Source: Parelaphostrongylus tenuis (taxonomy: Eukaryota > Nematoda > Chromadorea > Rhabditida > Metastrongylidae). From it: DNA of 64,000 bases. The position numbers and the translations under genes are program-made. Below, piece after piece: positions 25,694 through 37,600 of this stretch. The stretch is from NCBI GenBank assembly GCA_019055375.1, contig JAHQIW010000080.1, positions 186,001-250,000 of the forward strand, given 5' to 3'. How positions within the stretch are numbered: position 1 is the stretch's first letter; each line of letters begins with the position of its first letter. Below the pieces are notes generated by a model that saw only the letters and a list, made by a program, of their open reading frames with translations, ran no database searches and had not been told where the DNA came from.

Positions 25694-28600
25694 GAGCTCG
25701 TATGCGTGGATAAACCTCGTCAAAGCTATGTGTGGCGTCGGTGTTTTCGCCCTACCGTCAGCGTTCCAACAGGCAGGCCTATGGGTGAATCAATTTATGC
25801 GGAATTTAGCCTATAAAGTTATCATTCTCCCTATAAATTTCGATAGATGAATTTATTAGCCTACACTTCTATAAGTCTCAAAAAGAAGCATTGTTGAGAA
25901 GCCGGCAAAATGCAACAAGATTAATCACGCCTGCGGCACCTTGTTTGACAAATTGATCGGTAGTGCCCTTCACGCGATTTCCAAATGGTAGGCAGAGGAA
26001 GAGTAAACTACATCACAAAAGCTACCCAATAAGCCGAAAATAACAGACCTTCCTTCAAAATACCGTCTTCTGATTTTCTAAACGAATTTATTTTTTGAAA
26101 AAATAGTTACCTTTCATGAAATACAACAAACATTACGATCGATTATTTTCAGACCTTGCTCAAGAACAATTTAATCTAACGCCTTTCGTGAGATATGTTA
26201 TGGACACTTCTACAGTTCAAGGCACGTATCCCCCCCCCCCCCCCCGTGGCCTCATAACGTCGTCATCTGCATGGTGCCTTTCTGTTCAGTCAATTTCTTG
26301 GGCGCCTATATAGAGAAATCAACGAACTTTTTACACTCTACGTATGGTTGGACAATTACCGTGGCTGGATTGCAATCGACTGCTTTGAGAGCTCGCTCAA
26401 GGACAATACAACCTGACAATGTATTGCTTGTCGAGTGTAAAAAGTTCTTCGTCGATCCCTCTATAAAGGGTAGATCCTCGAGTAACTGGGTGAGCGAAAA
26501 TGCACCGTGCAACTGACGAAGTTAGAGGGGCGGAGCATGTGTCTAGCACTATAAAGTCCCACGACAGAACTCATGAAGTGCTCAAATTACATTGTTGGTC
26601 TATACAATTAAAGGCTGCAGAATCATTTTACATACAAATATCCGAACACATACGTACATGGAAAGCACACATATGAAGAATGTTCCGAAACTATTGATTT
26701 TTCAGCGCCTATTTCGATCAGCAGTGGTGTACTTAGAAAACCTTTGACATCTCATGACCTCATTTAACACGTTCCGAAAGACGTGGATGCTAGAGTGCCC
26801 ATACAGCTTAAACATCCCTTCAAATTTTGCTCTACAGCAACGACCCTTTTTCAAGCTGTAACTTTTGCTTCAGGGAACGGAACAATAGAATAAAGTGCAC
26901 ATGGTTATTGAAGAAAACCACCCTCTACGGAATGGTTCAGGTCCAACACATCGTAATGAGCAACCTATTTCAGATGGGTGTAGCACTAACGTTTGGTCTA
27001 GGACTTGCAAACGCGCACTGTATGATCAAACTTGTGCGATGTTCTCAATATCTCAGCGAGCTGTAAGTTGTTTTTGAAAACAATTTGAATTGTTCTGCTC
27101 TTCGTCTCTGCGTCAAATCTTCCATCATCAGTGAGTTTTTATGTTCACTATAGAGTGAAAGAAATTAGTAAGGTTGTGCATTTGACGATGTGATCCGCTT
27201 GTCAACAGGCCCTCTAATGCAAAACGTACAGTTATGGAGGAAAGAACTGCTGATATAAACTTAATTGTGTAGGTGCAATAAGTTCTTAGGCACATTTAAA
27301 ATGATTCGGAACCACATGGAAGGGTTTGTCAATACACCAAGATTATAGAATCTTCTAAAATTTTTTATTGTTGATTTGATAAGTGGTTTAACCTTGCACG
27401 AGCTTACTCGTCGGTAGCACATAACACTGTCGACAAGATGGAGGCTTGTAAGTGACGCTCTAATAATTTTTTTGTCACCAAAATGGGACTCAAATTCAAA
27501 ATATCTCTCAATATAGTAATATACCAACTCTAGTTAGGGTAGAAACAGATTCAACTTCTTATCCTGTCATCATTTTCCCGGTACTGTTGCGTTAATCGTG
27601 CCCTGTTGCGACCCCTTAAAAGAACGCATTTTTTGATTGTTTTTGAGGTCTTGATAGACATTCAATAGCTCAAATCAAAAGGATTCGAATGGTATGATTG
27701 CTTTTCAAAACGGCTTTTTTATTACGCCATAACAGCAAAAAAAAATTGATTTTCTTATTCAAACATTTCTTGTTGAACAAAGCTATTTCTTTAGAGTTTT
27801 AGTAGCTAATCTATAAATCAAATCCTGTCGATTTCAATGATTTACTTGGTTTTAAAGCGAAGTTTTCGGTGAGCTTTTACAATTAAGGAAAGATCGGGTT
27901 TCGCAAATTTGTGAAAAGACTATGGTGGTCTAGTTGCGAAATCCCTATCCACATAACGGCAAATACGGTGGTTTGGTGTTGATTTTACGTTGCGCGAGAG
28001 CTAGATCTCTCTTGCCTGCTACAACGCAGTGAGAATTCCTTCTCAAAGCCAAACACAGTATTGAATTCTACTCATTTGAGCTCTCGAATGATTATTAAAG
28101 CCCGAAGGAAAAGCTTAGTCCAGCAAGAAGTATTTGAATTCTTTTGATTTGTGCTATCGAACGAGTAAAAATTATTGAACATTGAAAATGATCAAAAATA
28201 CGTTTTTCACAAGGAGTCGAAAGGGAGAGCAGATAACGGAGAAGCACCTCTTATTTTTGCTGTTGCAGCGCAATATTGAAGCCGTTGTAACTTGAGAAAA
28301 CGCAAAAGGAGCGTTTTTCTCAAGGGATTGAAGAAAGGTATGGTTGGCAGAAATTATCTAGAGTTGTGATCAATATTCTATTGGCTCTTATGGTGCTAAA
28401 AAAGTCTGTTTCAACGGCCAAATGCGCCCTTGGGACTACTGATATTTAATCTACTGGCTAGTTATAGAATCTGAAAGGACATTTATGCTCACAAAGAAGT
28501 GTTTGAGTGAGGGGCAAAATATAATTTTTGTTGTTTCAGCCCAAGAATGGGGTTATTTTGAAAGCAAAACACACTATTCATATTATTTTGATTCAAACTA

Positions 28601-31600
28601 TCAAACGACTACTGAAAGTCTAAGCAAGCTCAAAAATTGCTAACTCCTAAGGGGTCGAAACAGAACACGGCTAACAAAAAAGTATATTTTTCTTTTTCAC
28701 ATATCTTTGTGGACCACGCCTAGTATCACGCAATCATCTTCGGAATGTCGTCAGTAAGTTATCTATAAGACTTTATGACTTCTGTTATCCAGACAAAAAA
28801 AAATTGCCGACTGACACCATCTTTAATCTCATCGTATGAGGTAACAAATTCTCTGATCACTCATCGGTGACATCTCACTCGGTATCTGAGACCTTATTAT
28901 TGATTCCATTTCCATAGGCTTCTCGTATTAGATTCTCTGTGTAATTTTCCATGTAATTCTTTAGACAGAGAGAAGAAACTCATTTTGGTTCCTTTCTGTT
29001 GGGCGGAAACAAATGAAGGAACGATTCTTAAGCTGGGTAAGGAAGTTTTTTAAGAATATTATCAATCATTCGATAACTTAAATGTCGAACTACTGCACTG
29101 CGTGCTCGTTTTTTGACAAAAAAAGCCTTTTTGTAGCGCTATAACATTCAAAATAAAGCTGTGCGTCGCATCTGTCGCGCGCTTCTACTAATACTTTGCT
29201 ATAAGCGCCAAATGCATATGAACATGTAGAGGGAAATCTTGTATTATCAGAGACATATGTTTTATCTGAAATCTCCTTTTCTTCAAAGCGGAAAAGAACC
29301 CTGAATTTAATAACGAAAATTGCACTGCACATGTGAGTTGCTCCAGCGCGACTTATTGATCGCGTGTTGATCCACGGCCATGCACACACGCTAGCCGACA
29401 TGCAAATGCGTAGCGTATGTGAAACTCAATTGTGTTTTCGCTGCTATACTCCAATGAAACGGTAATTTCAGAGTCTAAGCACGATCATGGAATCTTCGAA
29501 ACTTATGCTATTGAATGATTACACAGAATTCAGGAAAAGAGCTCTGTGCTGGGGTGTTTGGAGCATAAAGTTCTTTTTAGCATCGGCTTCATGAAAGTAC
29601 TTTTCCAAAAAGAAACACTTATAATAGTTCCCCGAGATTTAAGCTTTCGAATGATTACTAACACTTTTATGAAAAGTTCTTGCCCAACAAAAGGCATCGT
29701 TTCTTCATCTGCACCAGTTCAACAGAAGAAAACCCTCCTTTCTATAAGATCGCTGTTTCTTGAGTCATTTTGTCACCGAAAAGCTGTGTAAGATAATATG
29801 AACTAGCATCATCTATTTCGTGAAAAATGTACGGCCTAATCCTGGAGTGGTCTTCGAATATAATCAATGTAAAGAACTATGCTGCTTGGTGTAATTCTAT
29901 GGAAAAAGCGAGTGCTAAAAAAACATGAATAGACTCAGTGTAAGGTGTGAAGCCGTTCCAAATTATATATTGTTTGTTTGCACGACTCATCATCTGCTGC
30001 GACGGTCCCAATATATCATAAGATGTGTTTCCTCACATTCATCTTCAAAGGCCTACGGCCATTCCAAATGTTGTTCCAACTACTTCTTGGAGATTTCGTT
30101 TTCTAATATACTCATTGATGTAGAGTGATGTGCAAAACTTTTGCGTCAGGCGGGGCTAGAATCCGTACATCACTCTTTCCAGGAGCGCGTGCACTATCCG
30201 TTACACTACTGACGCCCATTTTGCACACTAATTTTTCTACTCTACAGGCCCGTTAAGAGCGGTTAAACAAAAAAGTATTTCATTTGATCTTTACTACCCA
30301 ATATCTGTCGGCGTGGCAAAATGGGCGTTAGTAGTATAATGGACAGAGCACGCGCTCTCGGAAAGAGTGATGTGCGGGCTCTAGTCCCCTCTGACGCGAA
30401 AATTTTGCAAAGCACTCTACATCAATGGTATATTTGAAAACATCATACCACCGCTAGAAGCGGATGAAGAAAGAAAAAGAATTTCATTCGATTTCGCCTT
30501 CTTTTGATTGTCATAGAATGCTAATCGAGTCGATTTGTGTATATCTGAAAACATCATACCTCCGTTAGAAGCGGTTAAACAAAAAAAAGGAATTTTATTT
30601 GATTTCGTTTTCTTTATTGTCATAGATTGCTAATCGAGGCGATTCTCTTGAGAATAGTGTAGCGGAAGCATTTCCACGTAATTTGCAGAAGAACCAGAAG
30701 AAAATAGAAGGAAGGGAACGGACCTTGCCTTCTGATGGATTGCATCACTATCCATTGTACCGATCTCCTCCACACAGCACTTTCTGACAATGATCTGGTA
30801 GCATTATGCTTAGATAATAGCTCCGAAAGGAACTCTTGACTACGATCAATAAGGGACGCACCACACATTCGATTCCACAAAGCATCCTGAGAGGTGTTTG
30901 AATGCATATCTGGCCTTCAGAATGACTTCTATCCTATCTGTATATCATTTCAGTCCCTACCCTGCGAGACAGTTTCGGTATTGATTGATTAACCTCGCAA
31001 TCATGAGAGTTTTGATGAGCCTCGGGGAGGGGTCGAACCATGGATCATGTGGCACAGTCGCCCTTACATGATAGTCACGGAGATTCAACAGCATCTCTAG
31101 ATCGCTGAAGCAAATGCTCTCTCACTCAATTATTTCAATGACCTCACACTTTTAGCCGCCAAGAAAAAGATCCCCTTATGTCATAAAATCGGCGTGATCA
31201 GCATGCAAGGACGAACAATGTCGACGAGATAATAGAAAACAACCAAAATAAGTTTACACGTCGTCGCGCGCTACAGCGTCATGCGTTATGTGTTAATCAT
31301 AATTTGACGAAATTCTATATTAACAGCACAAATTAGTTTTTGAAGGAAATCTTCGTACACGAAGAATGACATTTCTCCTGATCGCTATAGAACTTCGTCA
31401 ACACGAGCAGGCACACGCGGAAAAGAACAACTATCGAGATTGGTAGGCGCAACATCGAGTACATTGATCTTCTTACTTTTATTCGGTGACTTTTAGGATA
31501 TTTCCGACAACAACCCGGAATCAGAAGCTTTTCATTCTGATTCAGGAAAGGAGCATTCAATAAAGTGTGTTGATTTCGTTCTGGCAGGTATCTGAAAGAG

Positions 31601-34600
31601 ATAATCTCGTATTCCATACGAGAAATGAGAAATTAGTTTGTTTCTGTGATGCACTGAATACTTTCATCCTAACGGTTTGGCTTCCTTTTCCAGTACATTT
31701 AGGAAGTAAGGAGTTTTGTTAGGATGTGCCTTTTCTAGGATACAATGTCATAATTTAGTAGAAAAGTTGTGTCGTTGTATGTACGAAAAGTTGAAAGCAA
31801 TAGTTACGATTTCTAACTCCTCCTTCGTGAAATGCGCGATATATGAATTTCTTACCAAAAATGTATTTTAGAAACAGTTTTGAGAGGCAGTTATTCCAAA
31901 TGTACAAGTAAAGATGATCCAGAAGAACTTGTTGGGCAGTAAATATTCGTCACTTTTTATAATTTGTATTGTCAAATTTATAAGAATAGTGCAAACTGTC
32001 ATCGACGATTCTGTGCCCTGTTTTCCACATATCGAACTAGCATAACTATAGAGTCTGCTGCGTTAGCCTACCAATGCAACCGTCAGATACTTCCCCAAGA
32101 AATGAAAAATATTTCAGTCGTATTTCTCTCGACTATGGAAGTATGGCTGAGGAAGCCTTCGCAAGACGTGGAGTAGCCATTGGAAAATTCAAATTAGTGG
32201 CTAGGTATCGTATAAAAATCATCTGATAATAACGTAATAAAGTACCTCAATCTACAAACTTATATAATGCTAGATAGTTATATCGCAGAAGTTATATATT
32301 TAGAATACTTGTAAACTTATGCATAATCGGTCTCCAAACAGGAATTTGTAGCGTGTTTTATATTTTCGTCATCGATCACATCAAAGAGGTTCGTTTCCTT
32401 CCTGCAAAAAGTTCAATTGTACTATGATAGTCGTTTATTTAGCTAAGACTATGAGACCCATTTATCGGTTACTTTACAGCACTCTTTATTACTCCTTTTA
32501 TGATACAGTTTCATATATTGTGTTGATGTCGGCACATACATCGCTCCATAGTCACTCTATCCCTCATTCGCAAAGTTCTTCAGATTCCTTATCGTTTAAT
32601 CTTGCTCAAGCAAAGTTTACCCGAAAGCTTGTGTTAGCTCCACCAAGACGTTCCCACGTCTTAACTGCCGTCAGTCACTGCCTTCTATAAGGTAGCGGAA
32701 GCATCTCCGAGATAATTAGCAACAGTTCAAATTGGACGGATAGGAGGGTTGGATGATGGAAAGTTTTTGAACATCGAGTATGTAAGTACTCGTTGCGTAG
32801 AATGTCTGCACTATAAGACTGGGCGAAACAGCAGCAGATGCCACTTTTTGAAAAAATTTTCTGTGGTTTTGTGTGATTTGCCAGTGTATTATACGTGATT
32901 ATTTTATAACTTTGTATATGCTTGATTCCAGATGTCCGACTATTTATTTTCTACAAATCTCAACCGCAACAATCTCTTCTTTATCATGGTACCGTTTTTC
33001 ATAGTTCTCACTACCGTACGGAGTCTTAACCTCATGTCTTGGATCTCTTGTGCTGGAAATGTACTTGTGATGGGAGCTATTGGTGTTATTCTTGTGGTGT
33101 GTGTTCTAATTTGTATCAATCTTTGAGAATACTATTTCTATATCTACGCACCTCAAGCAGTACGAATTTTATGTGGCTGAGATACCAGGGGAGAATTATC
33201 GCCAAAGACAAAATATTTCTCTTCTAGCAACTGGTGTTTATGCCACACATTTCCCTCCGAGACCTGTCTGGCATTACTACAATCGAAGGTACTGCAATTT
33301 CTGCCGGCAGCATCGTATACGCATTTGCAGCACAAGCAGTGGTGGGTTTCTTGCATCATGACAGTTTGAATGCAACTTGTATGCTTTATACCATAAATAC
33401 CCATAAGAAAGTTTTTTTTATATTGAGAAGCCTTTAAACAAACAACATTTATGCAGGCATAGGACGTTCCTCCTATCAATATCTTTAGAGAGGTTGGAAT
33501 TAATTTTCTAGCCTGTCTTGGATAATTAAAAGACAGGTACATGTAGAACGATAGAACGGAGCCTGTTCTAATTCTGAAACGTAAACCGAAAAACTCTTCG
33601 AAATGGAGAAAAATCTTTAGTCAAATAAGGAAAATCGGGAGTCATTCAAGTCCTTCTGCACTCAGCAAACTCTCCGTTTTGTGAGGTCGCAATTAGCTAT
33701 TTATTCACAAAATTTCTCCTAATCGAGAAAATTTTTTGATTTTCTTCAAGTATGCTCTAGCACATCACGATTTCCCTTGCACTGTCAAATGTTTTTGGTA
33801 TGTATATCGTCAAGTGTGTAATGTATCACAATCCATAAACATATATATACATATATATACATATATATATACATATATATATATATATATGTAAATGCAG
33901 ATAGATAGATAGATATAACACAGGGTGTGAGAAAATTCCTGTCAATTTTTTTCAGATATTTTACCAGCAAAAAGGGCTACATAAGCAAATTAAATCATTC
34001 AGTTGAAAATTTAACTACGTTTATTAGATCAACAACTATAGTAATAAACAAAAAAAATTTTAACAGATTTTTAATTGTCTCCTTTGGCTTCTATATATTT
34101 GCGAAGTCGATTGTGAAATTTTCAGCGATGCTCACACACGTTCCCACTATATTGTCGTCTTGAATGCATCTACAGTAGTGCAGCGGGTAGCCGAGACTTT
34201 TCCTTCCAGCGTGAACTACACGAAATAATCCACTGGGTTGAGATCCGGCAAGTTTGACGGCAAAATGTCCTTTCCCCAAAAGCCTGGCAACTGCTTTTGA
34301 CAAATGGTATTTGTTAGACTTAATGCGCTGGAGCGCAGTCTTGCTGATAGTAAATCCGTCGGCACCAAAGTGTCGAGAAGTCCAAGACTTCAGCACGCTT
34401 CGTAAAACTTGTTGAGGCATCTGGCAGCGTTGATTTTGACCTTTCTGTTGATGAAGACCAACGGCGCCTTTCCGGTGGAGCAAATACGGACCCAGACCAT
34501 CACAGAAACAGAAAATGCCTGCGGCGCATGATTTTTCCAATTTCCTGAAACAGCAGCGCGATGTACGCTCTTCAGCAGTAAATGAGCCAAATGCGCTGTT

Positions 34601-37600
34601 GATGTTGTGAGTTGGCTCTGCTGCTTTACGACCTATTCTAACTAATGGTCTGAAAACGCCATTACTTCTGCACCAGTCAACATTTTTTTCATGATTTGAA
34701 ATGAGTACAAAATTAACAAGAAGGATACGTCATTAGGACAAAACATAACGCGAAAAATGTGCATCAAACAGGTATATGACATAACCACATTTATTCAAAA
34801 TTACAGTGCGCTTCAATAGTGTATAAACCGCGACTAGTTTTACGCCGACCTAGTGGATATTCAGTTCATTTCATTTGAGTGGGCTATGTGAAAGAAAGGT
34901 GTTCGCTGTCATGCACTCCTTTTCTCTAGTTCATTTTATTGCTATTATTACTCCCATCATGCTCGCTGTACTTCGTTTTACATTTTTTTCTTTTCTTCCT
35001 ATTTTACTTACTTTTTCTTCCGACGTAAATGCAATCGCAAATGACCTCATAAGGAGGCCTTGAGCTGGTAAGCAGTTCAACTCAAGCGCCGTATCACTTC
35101 TGCGTCAAACTGACTTGTAACTTCGATGTTCCCGTAGTTGTTTCGTATGTACGTTGCTCTGCTGCTTCAGGGCAAATATTTAGAAAACCCGTAACTAAGT
35201 TGGTGACACATAATTTTACAATTGAGTGTAAAATTAGTAAAGGTCGTCTCAAATACAGCACAGCCTAGTGATCCACTTGTCGGTCTACTAAATTCAGTAT
35301 AAATAAACAATCTCGCGTGAAAGCAGTGATATTGTTTATTACAACGAATATCAATTCACTAGATAACTCTGAGAAGTCGATCAAAAATTTTGCAGGAATT
35401 GCTTTAGTATTGATGTTGCTACTGCTTTCACAAGCATTCTAAGTTGACGTTCTCTGTTAAGTTTTTTTGAGCCACTACATTCCTGTGACTTAGATGCGAA
35501 CTATTCAATGCACTCGTTGACAGTAGAACTTCCAGGTACTTCCTATAGAGAATAAGATGCGTTCACCACAACACATGGTTGGGTTTTTTGGCGTGATCTC
35601 GACAGCTGTGATATTCGTTGGCATTGTCTACGTTATTATTGGTAGTCTTGGGTATATCACATATGGTGAGCGTGTTCTCGGCAGTATCACACTAAACCTA
35701 ACTAATTCCCCGTGAGTTCATTCATAAAAACGAAACATTCTTACATCCTTTGTGGGCGCAATCTCTTCCTCTTTGTTTCGAATTTTTAAAAGTCATTCAA
35801 TAGCTCGAATCTCAGCAATTTTGACGCTAAATTTTCCTAAAAAAGCCTGCTTAAAGCGCTGTAGCAGCAAAAGTAAGACAGACCACCTTTCACATTGACA
35901 CGCATTTTTCTTCGTAGGATTTGTGCATGTTCTTCCAATAAACTTTCAATAGTCATTTGATAGCATGAACTTTGATTGTTCTAGAGCGAACTTTAGTTCC
36001 TGGAAATAATCTTTACAGGACGCTGAAAGAGTCAAAAGAAGACTGCGTCTCATTTTCTTTGCTAGAGCCCACTAAGAAGGCCTTTTCAAAGAACAGCTAC
36101 AGTGTGAAAAATGCCGAAATTCGAAAAAAAAGCGTTTTTCTCAATAGGTTGGAAAACGGATTGAAACGAAAGAATTGTGAAATCTTTTTAGAAATAAACT
36201 ATGACACGAGCCACTAATTGAAAGAAATGGTATTCAAGGCCTTCCATTTTGAGTGTTTTTTTTTTGAGTGTTTTCTTGAGACCACGCTCAAATTCCAATA
36301 TATCTCATGATTGTAATTAATTGATTAATTGCTTGACAGCAGAGTAGTGTAAATCGTTCGTCGTCGTCGATTCTTTTTGTGGTACTGGAGCACCCACAGA
36401 GAGTTGGCTAAAAGACAAAGGGTTCTGCCCGACTGACGAGACTGTCAAGGTGGAAACACGTGTATGGGGCTGTACAAGAGCCCATATAACAGATCACATG
36501 ACAAGTTGACTCAGAAAACAATTATCGGATACTCAAGACCGTTCAGTGGTTCTATTTTTGGCACGTTATTTCCAACTGATGATGGGGCAGGGGAATATAG
36601 TGACTATTGATGTGTCATAACTGTATGTAGAGCGCTGATGTGTTCCTCCCTACCTTAATACTCTCTTACAACCACCCTAAGATTACAAGGAGAAGCGACT
36701 CAACCAGTATTCAACGACATTCATAAAGAAATCGAAATCCTCAAGCAGTAGCCTAAACGACATGCAAAATATTCGAAAGCCTTTGTGAAGGATGAATACG
36801 AGGAAATGAATCGCATGCAAGGTGTGCTGAGATCTACACGGTAAAACTGTTAAAATGTCTTGTGAAATTGAAGAGAAAAATTGAGCAATGAGCTATGACA
36901 AGTTATTAAGTGTATATTTACGTCAACTTTTTTGGTGTCTCTTCAAGTTTATCAAATGTCTCAAAAAGGCGTCCACGTAGGAGATGTTTCATTGAGCGGA
37001 AATCGGACCATAATCGGACGCAGCAGCACTTCGACTGTAGGCTCGGGGCAATAGGACATTACCTCAAACTCATCAAACTTTTCCTTAGTCTTCATTGCGG
37101 TGTGAGACTTGGCACTGTCTTGCTGAAACAGCGCGCGCTTTCGACCAGTCAATGTCGGACACATTATAACTAAGGTTGTCGTGGGAGTTTCTTACGGACA
37201 TACCTCAGTTACTACTATGAATTTACAAGAAATCCACATTATGTGAAACGAACATGAAATTTGAAATTTTTGCGGGTGTTCATTGTTTCAAGACTTGTTC
37301 TTTCCAAATCACACTCCAGCTGGCTATTTTCAGCTTAGATTTGTCAGTGAAGGTGATGCTGACGCTGATGACGTATTGTGGATATCTTATACAGCACTAT
37401 CCCATTGTTGAAATGTTGTGGATATCTATAGAACGACACCTTCATGGAAGAAATCAGTGTGTGAAATCTGCACTTAACTACGCAATACGTTATACTGTTG
37501 TCATATTATCATGTAAGACGTTTGATTTGTTATGTTTTTAGGTGTTCTTCCCACATAATGTTAGACTCTAATCTCTGCAAGCGAGTGATGAAATGTTTGT

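Noticed and set aside
26271..26516. Overlapping open frames on both strands
   Set aside because: They mirror each other because they sit on the inverted repeats of a MITE.
30417..30623. Short minus-strand frame with a repeated ASNGGMMFSDI / ASSGGMMFSNI unit
   Set aside because: The duplication is a DNA-level tandem repeat (two similar 100-bp units next to the foldback element) and has no coding support.
33173..33361. 62-codon frame MAEIPGENYRQRQ across transporter exon six
   Set aside because: Different frame from the transporter. The exon starting 33228 in the other frame gives the conserved family sequence and matches copy 1 in length.
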